In this document: positions 23,241 through 36,100 of the stretch, one piece after another
Position numbering within the stretch: the first letter of the stretch is position 1
How the letters are laid out: each line of letters begins with the position of its first letter
NCBI RefSeq assembly: GCF_000321225.1
Contig: NW_004450583.1
Coordinates: 460,826-524,825, forward strand
Reading direction: 5' to 3'
Origin: Odobenus rosmarus divergens
Taxonomy: Eukaryota; Chordata; Mammalia; Carnivora; Odobenidae
Length of the DNA: 64,000 nucleotides
Position numbers and translations under genes: made by a program
The notes under the pieces: generated by a model
The model's input: the letters and a program-made list of their open reading frames with translations, nothing else
Databases searched by the model: none
What the model was told of the DNA's origin: nothing

Positions 23241-24069
23241 AGTAGTGGGGATAAACCAACGGGTTTTGTAATCATCCTGTTACACGACTAATTGAGCTCC
23301 AGAACTACTTCTCCAAAGAGCTAGCATCCAATTTTCCCAGACATACTGTAAGCTTCACTCACTAATTAAGCTCCTCCTATATGTCAAACTACACTTTCTT
23401 CAATCATGATTAAATTGTAACTAATTTTTAAAGTCTTTCATAATTTTTTTTTTTTTAAACCAAGGGCCAATAAAGATCTTTAGGGAGTTTTAGACATAAA
23501 AGTAGGCTATATATTTTATGCATATAAAACATATAATCCCTTTTTTTAAAGTTGCTACAGGCAATACTCATCCGTTTCCTATGTGGAAAGTTTAGTGTTT
23601 ATAAATATAGAATATCAATTTATGTAAAATAAGATGCAAATTACTCTAAGTCAAAAGAGCTGAATCTTTAAAAAGGTAATACAGTTTTGACATAAGACCA
23701 ACTATAACTGTTCAACGGACCTACCAGGGCTTTGGAAGGCAGAGTTTTGCAACTTTTTCTTTTATTCAGCTTTATTATGGAGAATTAGAAATTGCTATGA
23801 TTTTTATTCAATTTGGGATCCTGATTAGAAAAGACGTGAGATTTATGCCTTACAAACATTGCATTATTAGTACATCATTGTGAGATGGCTTCACACTGAT
23901 TGTATATAGAGAAAAAGTAACATTGGAATTAAGGCAATAACCACATGTACAAACCAAGCACAATACCCTGACACAGTCCTTGGTAAAAAGCTCTTTTGCT
24001 TAGGTGGTGGTTGATATTACTGCATGCAGGTCAATTACTGAAGGATATGCTTTATTTAAAAAATCCCTC
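23241..24069. other. ANXA7 downstream flank and 3' UTR
   Basis: The ANXA7 3' UTR lies here up to the poly(A) signals near 23.78 kb. Below that, AT-rich sequence with nothing recognised. Confidence 0.6.
23761..23808 (-). terminator. Candidate ANXA7 polyadenylation signals
   Basis: Three AATAAA hexamers on the minus strand (TTTATT on plus at 23761, 23771 and 23803), about 260-310 nt after the stop. Another AATAAA at 24056-24051 is too close to the stop to be the main site. No cleavage site can be proved from sequence alone. Confidence 0.4.
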
Positions 24070-24192
24070 CTACTGGCCCACGATGGCCAGAAGAAGCTTT
24101 CGGTAATCTCCACTTGTGTCACTTGCGATCATTGTGCCCAGGGTCTTCTGATACATCTGACTGAACGTCTGTTTTATTTGTACAAGATCAAT
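24070..24192 (-). CDS. ANXA7: ANXA7 exon 13 coding part (residues 449-488, stop)
   Basis: Reads [20 protein letters not shown] and ends LLLAIVGQ with TAG at 24072-24070. D473 completes the repeat IV calcium site. Acceptor GCATGCAG|ATTGAT. The 3' UTR continues below 24070. Confidence 0.95.
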   Translation of the reverse strand: MDLVQIKQTFSQMYQKTLGTMIASDTSGDYRKLLLAIVGQ

Positions 24193-27100
24193 CTGCATGC
24201 AAGAGATGATATTTTTGATGTTAGAAAAAAGAATTAAAAGAAAACTGATATTTATTAGAATTATTCTTTAATAATGAAAAGAACCTAATTATAATCAAAG
24301 TGGGGGGGAACCAAGTGACCAACATTTGATAGGTAGCATTCATACCACTGCTAGCATCACCCAGGGAAGGGCTGATTCACTGTTCTCTAAAAATACTGAA
24401 TAAGGGTGGTACCAGTTTCATCTATTATCCTCAAAATATTGGTCATTTAAAAACCATTAAAAAAAATAAAACCATTTGATAGGATGGTTATTCTTAAAAA
24501 CACAGAAAATAAAAGTGTTGGCAAGGGTGTGGAGAAATTGGAACCCTTGTACATTGCTAGTAGGACTATAACAGTGCAGCCACTGTAGTAAAAGGTTTGG
24601 TGATTCCTCAAAAATAAAACAGAACTACCGTATGATACAGCAGTTCCACTTCCAGGTATACACAGAAAAGCGAAAGCAAGGACTCAAGCAAGTATTTGTA
24701 CACCTTTACAATGGCCAAAAGGAGGAAGCAACCCTAGTGTCCACTAAAAGACGAATAAACAGAAGGTGGTCTACACATACAATGGAACATTTTTCAGCCT
24801 TAAAAAGAAATTCTGACACGTGCTACAACATGGATGAACCTGGAAAATGTTATGCTAAGTGAAAGAAGCCAGTCACAAATGGATAAATACTGTATGATTC
24901 CACTTATACAAGGTACCTAGAGTAGTCAAATTCATAGGAAGAGAAAGCATAATGGTTGCCAGGGGCTGGGGGGAGAAAGGAGAACAGTGAATTATTATAT
25001 AATGAGTATGGATTTCAGTTTTATGAAAGTGAAAAAGTTGTGCTGGTAATGGCTGTACAACAATGTGAATGTACTTAATTTAAGCCACTGGAATGAATAC
25101 TTTAAAATGGTTAAAATGTTAAGTTTTATGTTGTGTATATTTTATTACGATTTAAAGAAGAGATCATGCTTATAAAACTTAGGTCCAAGTACAAATACAC
25201 AGTTTTTTTAAAAACACCATATGATGGTTGTCTTTATAAAAATGATTTATCTTCTCTACTATAATTTAGTGGCATGTTTTCTTTCAAGTAAGAAAGAAGT
25301 CCAATAAATATACAAAGTCAAAGAAAGAAAAGCATTTGAGGTATATTTAGGTAAAGAGAAAAAGATAAGTTTTTAAAAATTATTTTATAATTAGAAGCCA
25401 TGCCAAATTTCAAGAATTTTTGTATCCAATAGGATTAATCTTTCATACAATTTTTTTATTATTTTTTTAAAGATTTTTATTTATTTATTTGTCAGAGAAA
25501 GAGAGCACAAGCAGTGGGAGCAGTAGAGGGAGAGGGAGAAGCAGGCTCCTCACTGAGCAAGGAGCCTGATGTGGGACTCAATCCCAGGACCCTGGGATCA
25601 TGACCTGAGCCAAAGGCAGATGCTTAATGACTGAGCCACCCAGGCGTCCCTCTTTCATACAATTTTTTACATTAGCAAAATAAAAACATTTTCCAACTTG
25701 ACATAAATCAGTATTCTCCACAGACTTTCTCAAGTAGAAAAATCTCTTGGCAATGGCTACACTGAGACACAGTGGTCTGTTTCACTAACCCAATCCTCTC
25801 TCACGGCATGAGGAGAGTGAACACTGTGCTTTAGTACAGCCTCTACCAGCGGTGACAAAGGGAGCTCGCTCTTAACATCCTTCCTAATCACCAGCTGAGG
25901 AACTTTTAGGAAATCAACATTCAAAATCAAGTTAAGATCAGAGGCGCCTGGGTGACGCAGTTGGTTAAGTGTCTTTTAATTTTGCCTCAGGTCATGATCT
26001 CAGGGTCCTGGGATAGAGCCCAACATGGGCTCACACTCGGGGGAGAGGGGATCTGCTTTAAGATTCTCTCCCTCTACCCCTCGCCCCCTGCATTTTCTAC
26101 CCTCCCTTCTCTCTCTCAAATAAATAAATCTTAAAAAAAAAAAAATCAAGTAAGATCAGACAAGAAAAGAAAGCCTCACCTCACTACGAGTGACCACAAT
26201 CCTGACCAGGGTGGAGTCATCTGTGCCGGCACCTTTCATAGAATAGTAGAGCCTCTCAGCAAAGAAGGCAGGGCGGTTCAGGGCACACTGCACTGCAAGT
26301 TAGAGATACTTGACACATGATGCCTTGGCAAAGGTATCCATGCCCCAGCTTCATTTATCACTTCTAGCCTGCCTTTGATCCTTATAATCATAGCGAAATC
26401 TTGACTTTTCTCAGATTTCATCTATCTTTCTAGCTGCATCAGACAGGCTACCTTTAATTCTAAAGGAATCCCTCTAGCCAATAAATCCCTTTTTTCCTCC
26501 ATAGATGCAATAGCTTATATTCTTTACATTTTTTTCCCCTTCAAGTGACAAAATATGTGACAACTGTGCCCTGGTGATATCTTACTTAAAAGAAATAATA
26601 ACTGAAATCTGAATTCTAGACATCAGTTATATCATTTGGCTGACAAGGGTAGGAGATACATTCCAGTACAAAAAACAGATTTGAGCCTAAATTTGAGAAT
26701 GATAATAAGTCTGACATTCTCTCTTAGGAAAATTAACTTAGCAAAGTCTCTTCCTGCAGATGGTAAAGATATACTAACTTTACATTATTCCTTTAGCTAC
26801 AATTACTACAGGAATATTTGTAGGACACTCAATTGCTAATACCAATGTGTTACTAATACTCTCTTTCGTCATATATTCGCCATGAGAATTAAATTTCCAT
26901 TTCATTGGACAACTCAAAGAACACCAGAAACTGCATTTTTTTTTTTTTTTCAAAAGGCAAAAGGGTCTCATTGGGCTGAATATTTGAAAGGTTTTTTTTT
27001 ATTTTTTTAGTTATGTTAATCACCATACATTACATCATTAGTTTTTGATGTAGTGTTCCATGATTCATTGTTTGTGCATAACACCCAGTGCTCCACGCAG

Positions 27101-30100
27101 AATGTACCCTCTTTAATACCCATCACCAGGCTAACCCATCCCCCCACCCTGAAAGGTGTTTTTTGAGGGGCACCTGGTTGGCTCAGTCAGGGGTTGACCT
27201 CGGGGTTGTGAGTTCAAAAACTGACATTAGGTGGAGAGATTATAAATAAACTTTTAAAAAAGGTGGTTTTGGATGCCTGGGTGGCTCAGTTAAGCTGTCT
27301 GCCTTCAGCTCAGGTCATGATCTCAGGGTCCTGGGACTGAGCCATGCATTAATAATAATTATTAATAATTCCAAAGAACCCTTTTTGATCACACCACCAT
27401 CATTCATAGGGAACTGTATTTAAAAACAGAATTAGCTCAGCCTCTGCCTAAGCAGATTCCCAGGAGGCTACATTAATTGTCGTCACTTAATGGAAACAAC
27501 TATTCAAAGCCTCTTCATCTACAAACAAAACAAAGCAAAACATAAAAGTATCTTACAGATGGTCTTTAAACCACTTTCAACATTTCCAGAAAATTCACGG
27601 GCAACACTACTTAGCAAGTCTCGATTAGCCACCTGCAAACAAAAAGTATAGGGGTTAAAATATTTTCACAACTTAAAACTGAAGCCAAATCTTCAGAAGA
27701 AAAGCTCATACCCTGGAATAAGCCTCCACGGTAGCTTTCAGCTGAGGAAAGCTTCTTGTGGCAAGAATCATGTTAAAGCAAGATTCATCTGTCCCTAGTC
27801 TCCCCTCACCGGCTTGATAGAGACGTTGAGCATCTTCCTGAGCCAACTGGTGGTTAACATTCTGGTTCTCATCACGATTTCCCTGCAAAAGAGGAAGGCA
27901 GGAATTGGAAAACCTGATACAAGTTCTACTAAAAATTTTCTTACCAATTTAGTCACTTTTGGACTTAAAGGGACAATTTATTGAAGATCACTGCATAAAG
28001 TTTGTCATGCTTATCTTCATTTCCAAAGAAGCTATACTAGTATAACTAGTACTTTATTATACTGCCAACGTTAGAGTTTATAATATCTGATCGTGGTTTA
28101 ATGAGGTTATGTTAAAATGAGAGGTTTTCAGGGCCTTGAGGACAAAGTTAAACCAGAAAAGTTTCCATTAAAAAATTTATATATGGGGCGCCTGGATGGC
28201 TCAGTCGGTTAAGCGACTGCCTTCGGCTTGGGTCATGATCTCAGGGTTCTGGGACTGAGCCCCATATCGGGCTCCCTGCTCGGTGGGAGGCCTGCTTCTC
28301 CCTCTCCCACTCCCCCTGCCTGTGTTCCCTCTCTCGCTGTCTGTCAAACAAATAAATAAAGTTTTTTTAAAAAAACTTATATATATTTATATTTATACAA
28401 ACCACACCCCCCCACACCAAAAAAAAAAAAAAAGAAAAACTTCTCTATTAGGAGATATAAACTACTCAAGTGAAGAAATTTTAATTCTCCTTAGCTGGAA
28501 TTTAAGATCATTATGCGTTATACTTAAATGAACACTTTGCGTTCATTCATGAAGCTAAAAGGTATAGAGCGCTTGTTTGGTGTGAGGCTGTATTAGTCAG
28601 GGTTCTCCAGAGAAAGTGAACCGACAGGATGTGCTAGGTGGTAGGGACACAAGAAAGACAAGGTCCCTGCCCTCAAAGAATTTAAGTCAAGGGAGGGAAT
28701 ATATAATATGGGGGCTTCATGAACCTCCTTTCCTTCAGCCAAGTGTAATCTTACAACATGTAAGTTTTATTTTGAATGTACACATACAAATGATACATGA
28801 GCTTTTTAGAAACTATAAATAACTCAAGTCCTGCTGGACTATGCCAATTTGTATACTAAACTCTTCCCTGGGAAGAGGAAGGAGAAAGCCACAGAGGAAG
28901 CTCTGGGCCTGAAGGAGAGGAAAGCTTAGATGGGCATTTGGTTTCTCTCAAAAATAGAAACACAAACCCAAAAGAAGGAAAGGCTGCCCTCTAGTCTCCG
29001 TGTCTGTCTGAGGAACAAAATGGAGAGGTGTTCCTTGAAGGGAGATGCAGTATTCTGAAAAGCACTGGGCACAAGAAATATGCAGAGGCATATTCTAAAT
29101 GGGAGACTAAAGATAGCACATGAAAAGATGTTCAGAAAAAACTCCCCAGATGACTGCCTTTGGACTCAAATACACAACACCAGTCTCATTTTCCTGGGAA
29201 GCCATTCCTCTGCTCACTCCCTGAAAGAGGTCCCTTTACTTTGTAAAATAGATGGGCCTTGAATTTGCATAGATTCAGCACCTCATATAAAGTCTTAATC
29301 ATTTTTTAGTGTTAAATCTGTTCCTGCTTTTGTCTTCCTTTTGTTGTTGTTTTTAAATGCTAATCTATCCCCCTACTCTGTTATTCCATCGTAGGTAAGT
29401 TCAATTTCTTCCCACCCATTTGCTTTCTTTTTTCTCATGTCCACACCCACCCACTCACTCTGGTGCACTGTTTCCTGCAACTATCTCCCTTTGCTCTGAA
29501 GAGCTTGTCCTCTACTCTCTGATCCCTCTGGACTGTCCAACCTTGTGTACTAGCAGGAAAGCTAATAACTCCTGATGCTGAATCAGTGTGCTGGTCTTCT
29601 GTGTCATTCCTTTCAAATAAACCCTCATCATCCCATTCTATAAGTGTGTTTAATATCATTCCAAATACTCTCTTCGGAGAATTTTTTGTCACTTCTCCAG
29701 CACATCTGGGAAATCAGAATAAGGAAGGTGCTAATCACATTGTGAAGTTTGAGAAATGTTTCTGCATTTCTGGCTCTCCTCAGTTTTCACCTCCTCTAGC
29801 ACTTCCATGGCAGTCCTGCATATTTTCAGTTGATGGTCCAATTTAACTGACCGTACAATGCTAAGCTTAAAGTACAAGATTCATCCCAAGCCTAAGATAT
29901 AGAGCCGCAAGTTGATTTCTGATTCCATATAACTTTAAAGAGGTTAATTTCTAATCACTTACAAAAGCCAAATCTGAAGAAATCAATCTCAATTGTGACT
30001 AAAAGAAATTTGTACATAGGATTCTGTGTTACCCCACTTAAAGATGGCAAGATTAAAAGTAGACTAAATACTAAAAGGAATAAAGAATGCTCACTGGTCA

Positions 30101-33100
30101 CAGAAAGTGCAGAATGTTCCATCAACATATATTCATACTATACTCACCTGGCACATGGATACAAGTAAACGTTCAAAATGCCCTGATGTATCTGACCTAA
30201 TGTCCTTTTCAAGGTCTCGTCCAAATTCTGATTGATAACATCTGACAATTTCTCGGATTTCCTGATTTGTTCTTGTGCACAAAATTTCAATCAATACACG
30301 TTCCTGAGTTCCTGCTCCCTTCATTGCATTCCGTAAACTCCAGGCATCATAATATGTAGGTGGCATGAACAGGGCAAGGATCAGTTCTTCCATATTTCCA
30401 CTTAACTCTGATTTAAGGTCTTTGATTAAATCCTGTTTAATTACAAATACAAACTAAGTATGTGTGCTCTCCAAATTTTGTTGAATTTTTTAAGAAAAAT
30501 ACGGAAAAATGGAATTGAGTTGCTTTATGAAAACCTAAATTTCAAACTTAAATAGCATATACTAGAAACAAATATATATATCTTAAGTTTGTTACACTCA
30601 AGCAAATATATTTTTTTACTTAAAATCAATTAACATAGTGTATTATTAGTTTCTGAGGTAGAGTTTAGTGATTCATCAGTTGCCTCTAACACCCAGTGCT
30701 CATTACATCAAGTACCCTTCTTAATGCCCATCACCCAGTTACCCCATCCCCCCGCCCCATCCCCTTCAGCAACCCTCAATTTGTTTCCTATAGTTGAGAG
30801 TCTCTTATGGTTTGTCTCCCTCTCTGATTTCGTCTTATTTTTCCTTCCCTTCCCTTATGCTCATCTGTGTTGTTTTTTAAATTCCACATGTGAAATGAAA
30901 TCATATGGTATCTGTCTTTCTCTGATTGACTGATTTCGCTTAGCATAATACAGCCTAGTTCCATCCACGTTGCTACAAATGGCAAGCTGCAATCATTCTT
31001 TTTGATGGCCGAGTAATATTCCATGGTGTATTTCCATATTTTGGCTATCGTGGACATTGCTGCTATAAACACTGGGGGGCACATGCCCCTGGAATCACTA
31101 TGTTTGTATCCTTTGGATAAATATCTAGTAGTGCAATTGCTGGGTCACAGGGTAGCTTTATTTTTAACTTTCTGAGGAACTTCCATTCTGTTTTCCAGAG
31201 TGGCTGTACCAGTTTGCATTCCCACCAAGAGTGCAAGAAGGTTCCCCTTTCTCTGCATCCTCGCCAACATCTCAAGCAGATGTATTTTAGTTATTTATTT
31301 ATAAAGATTTATTTGAGAAAGAGAAAGAGAGAGAATGCACATGAGTGGGGAGAGCGGCAGAAGGAGAGGAAAGAGAATCTCAAGCAGACTTGCCTGCTGA
31401 GCAAGAAGCCCGACACAGGGCTCGATCCCAGGACCCTGAGACCATGACCTGAGCCAAAGTCAAGAGTCAGCCACTTAACTGACTGAACCACCCAGGCACC
31501 CCTCAAGCAGATGTATTTTACTCATTCTACCAATAACACTTAATAAATTCCTACTATAGTTTCACTACTATACCAGGTTCAAAGACAGACACATGAAATA
31601 AAGAATTAAGACTAACAAAATGATAAAGATATTTATTTCACACAAGAAACTGTTCTTGTTCCGTGCAGAAGTAGGAATCATCATCACTGTGTTCTTATTC
31701 GGAAAGATAAACATCTAAAAAGAGATAATATAAGGCAGCCTCTACTCCAGTACCAGATGAGTAAACGGCACATAGATAACCAGCAGAAAAAGTTGAAACA
31801 GGAGCAGTTCAACTGGGCTAGAGAACTCAGAGAAAGCTTCTAGTCCAGACCTTAAATAGTATATAAACATTAGCAGGCGAAGAGGAAGGAGAAAGGTATT
31901 TCAGGCAAGGAGGAGGAACACAAATGAGAAACAGAAAACATGGTTCCCAGTCTTGGCTATGCAGTAAAATTATCTGTGGAATTTTTTCTTAAAACACACA
32001 CACACACTGGGGCGCCTGGGTGGCTCAGTCGTTAAGCGTCTGCCTTCGGCTCAGGTCGTGATCCCAGGGTCCTGGGATCGGGCCCCGCATCGGGCTCCCT
32101 GCTCGACGGGAAGCCTGCCTCTCCCTCTCCCACTCCCCCTGCTTGTGTTCCCTCTCTCACTGTGTCTCTCTCTGTCAAATAAATAAAATCTTTAAAACAC
32201 ACACACACACGATGTAGAGGACAAATACTCAGAGATTCTGCATGTGTTTTAAGTTTGAAAGGAGATTATGATGCTCAGCTAAGGTTGAGAATCACCAGTA
32301 TGAGGCAAGAATGAGCAAAGCTTGTTTAAAGAAGATAACCAACTTTGTTAGAGGGGAATGTTCTCAAAGACTAGTGAGACAGAGTTGTAACGATACGCTT
32401 GTGTTATTACCTTGAATACCGAACTAAAGAATGTGGATTTGATTCTGCATACTGGGAGGAGCCACTGGAAGCTTTTATGCAAGAAAAAGACACTGAAATG
32501 ACAACCATAGGCCATATGGACTGTGACGATAAAGATACTTTAGATAAGAACATTTTTGCAACCAGATCACTTAGGTAAGAAGTAATAAAGGCTTGGATTT
32601 GAGTGGTGGATTTGAGAAAGAGGACATATTTTAAAAGAACCCTTTATATATTAGATCAAGGAGATATTGTCAATAACTGGATTCTAGGACAAAGTGCCTG
32701 GCATACAGTAGGCACTGAATAAGTACTCACAGACTGATTGATAAAGAAGAATGTGGAATCAAGGACAACTCCACAACAAATGATATTTGTATTAATTAGA
32801 AGGAAGCCAAGAGAAAAGGTGGCTGGGAGAAAAAAAACACAGGCTGTGAATTTAGTTTTAATTCTAAAACTGATACAGGAGAAAATTCAGCACAGCATAG
32901 CACAGGCTATATATGAACTAAAGAGATTCATAATACAGAAAATACTCATTAGAGAAGTGAATCTGATGTTGTACCCTAAGGAAATCTGGAGTTTCTGTCG
33001 CTTCATCAGCTTTAAGACTAAACAAGTAGATCTGGGGGGCGCCTGGGTGGCTCAGATGGTTAAGCGTCTGCCTTCGGCTCAGGTCATGATCCCGGGGTCC

Positions 33101-36100
33101 TGGGATCGAGTCCCACATCGGGCTCCCTGCTCCTTGGGAGCCTGCTTCTCCCTCTGCTTCTCTCTCTCTCTCGCTCTCCCCCTCTGTCTCTCATGAATAA
33201 ATAAATAAAATCTTTAAAAAAAAAAAAATTTATAAAAAATAAAGAAGTAGATCTGGGCCAGGCAGAGAGAGTAAGGCAGAGTAGAATAGGTGAAGTGGGA
33301 CAAACCAATCAACCTCTATTCCCATTCTGAGAAAAGTAAACTAGATCCAGAGAATGTTAGGAAATTTTAGGATTCCTATCTAAATGGAAAAACAATGCTA
33401 CCCAGCTTTCCCCTTTATATCTAAGAAGCAATAATGCTTTTTACCCATTGAATCTTGCTCGATTTTGTCACCGATCATCCATTCAGCAAATACTGGTTTT
33501 TGTTTTTTTAAGATTTTATTTATTTATTCGACAGAGAAACAGAGAGAGAGAGAGCACAAGTAGGCAGAGCAGCAGACAGAGGGAGAGGGAGAAGCAAGCT
33601 CTTGCTGAGCAGGGAGCCCGATGCGGGGCTTCATCCCAGGACCCCAGGATCATGACCTGAGCCGAAGGCAGACGCTTAACAGACTGAGGCACCCAGGCGC
33701 CCCTCAGCAAATATTTATTAAGTGGCTACTGGTTATTATTCCTGTACTTGGTGCTGAAAATGCCCAGATGAATTGGACATGGTTTGCCTGAGGGGAGCTC
33801 ACTGCTGCAGGGAGTAGGCAATGAGATCAGTTATGGCAGAGGTTTTACAAAATGCGACTGGACCACAGTGAAAGCAGCAGCAAAATTCTGCTCTGAGAAA
33901 TGAAACTTCAGAGTAGCTGATTCAAGCTAAATCCTGAAGAAGCTGTTTGCCATGAAGAAAAAAAGAGGAAAAAGTGTTCTAGGCCAAGAGAACAACGTAT
34001 ACCAAACATAGAGGTCTGAAAGACCATGATGTTTGGTGAATGGCAAGAAGGTCCATGCATCATAATACAGGATATATTTAGAGGAAGGAAGTGGAGTGGA
34101 AGAGGAAGCCAAACACCAAGAATAAGTAGGGGCTGTAGAGTAAGTCCTTGAACCCCACTGCAAAGAAAGACTGTGAACCATACTATTTCTCTATGACACT
34201 ATTTATCTATCTACCTATTTGATATAATAAATTTATCTATTATCAGTTATGCTATTGTGGCCATAATCTATTTTCTACTGAGCATCTATCACGTATCAGT
34301 CATCATATGAGGTATGAGTAGGACTATGAGATCAAGGACTACTCCAGAATTAGAAAGGCTTTCAAGAGAAATAAATAGTGAACACACCACTCCTGGGGTC
34401 TCTGAAATCTAGCTGTCTCTACTTCGCACCACCAGCACTACTAAAACAATAGTATCCAACCTAATATAAACATGGAGCCCATAGGCCACTGTTTGTGGCC
34501 AGGAAAGAAAAAAATATATATACCTTGCCATACATGGTCTTAAAAGCTGCTTTAATTTTTTGCCTCTGATCACTGGAACGGTTGGCCACAACATCCACAA
34601 TTGCCTGCTCGTCTGTGCCTGGAAGAACCATCCATGTTTAAGTAAGGGTGAATTCTGTACTGGGTATTCCCTGAGGACATCTCTTACATGCTTACAAGGT
34701 GCCTGGTGTCAGATTAAATTGAGTTATGTGCACATGTGGACACATAAATTTGATTTAAAAAATAAAGCTTATTGTTACTTTAGATTCAGTCACTTCAAAT
34801 TATCAGTAAGATTAAAAACCTGTTTTCATTACCAAAACCCTTCATTGCTTTCCGAAGAATTTCTGCATCTCTCATGGCATCGAAGTTCGCAGCTGGCCGG
34901 ACTGTTCCTTGAGCTCCCTGAGTCATCGCAGCAGGCTGAAAAAAGAGGCATAAAATCCAAGTCAGGGATTGTGTTAATCATTTCATAAGATAACATTACA
35001 TCAGGGGCCCCTGGGTGGCTCAGAGTTAAGCATCTGCCTTCGACTCAGGTCATGATCCCAGGGTCCTGGGATCAAGCCCTGCGTCACGCTCCCTGCTCGG
35101 TGGGGAGTCTGCTTCTCCCTCTCCTTCTGCCTGCAGCTCCCCCTGCTTGTACTCTCTCTCTCTGTCAAATAAATAAATAAAATCTTAAAAAAAGATTTTG
35201 AGAGAGAGAGAATGAGAGAGAAAGCACATGAGAGGGGGGAGGGTCAGAGGGAGAAGCAGACTCCCTGCTGAGCAGGGAGCCTGATGCGGGACTCGATCCC
35301 AGGACTCCAGGATCATGACCTGAGCTGAAGGCAGTCACTTAACCAACTGAGCCACCCAGGCGCCCCCCAAAAATATAAATTTTAAGTCAGGATTCTCTGC
35401 TGACAAGACGACAACTTAAGACTTCCCCAGTCATCACTCTTGGCTAAGGAGCTCATGTTTAAGTTTTAGGACAAAGGATATGAGCATTTTATTATGAAGG
35501 CTCATTCTGGAACAGGCAAGAAAGACCTATCCTCTCCCTGCCAAAAGACAGCTAAACACCAAACTTTCAGGAAATAAGAAAAGTCAAGCTTGTGAAACTT
35601 GTCACAATCTTCCTATGTCTTGATTTCCTTCTTAGAACAGCAGGAAAAAAAGAAATTGATCCCTGGATAGTGTGAGATGAGCAGTAGTGTTTGATTTAAA
35701 GATAATAATACAACAAGGGTTTTAGTTAGACACTGAGCTGTCCAATGAGGTTTCAAACAAGCAATATAATTTTTTTAAAAGATTTATTTGAGAGAGAGAG
35801 AGCACACAAGCAAGGGGGAGGGACAGAGGGAGAGCAGACTCCCCGCTGAGCAGGGAGCCCGACGCAGGGCTTGATCCCGGGACCCTGGGATTATGACCTG
35901 AGCCGAAGGCAGATGCTTAACTGAACCACCCAGGTGCCCCCTATGTACAATTTTTATTACATTTTTAAGTCTGAAATTATTTCAAAATTTAAAAAATTTG
36001 AAAATACACAGCTAGGAAACAATTCAATAGTTTTCTTAAACTATTCAAATCAGGGCTTAAGAGAGATGGGATGAAGTGAGATGGTATCTCACCAGTTTTT

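Larger units (their letters stand above)
31521..32740 (+). repeat. Ancient mammalian interspersed repeat, composite
   Basis: Text such as TATTTCAGGCAAGGAGGAGG and GGAGCCACTGGAAGCTTTTA belongs to a common old repeat I cannot name. It is broken by MER20 and a SINE. The end (GTGCCTGGCATACAGTAGGC at about 32694) is MIR-like. Confidence 0.4.

Noticed and set aside
30788..31275. Reverse-strand frames with protein-like sequence ([13 protein letters not shown] and similar)
   Set aside because: These are LINE-1 ORF2 remnants in two frames, not a cellular gene.
31981..32210. Two flanking AC repeats considered as separate microsatellites
   Set aside because: They are the two copies of one target-site duplication around a SINE.
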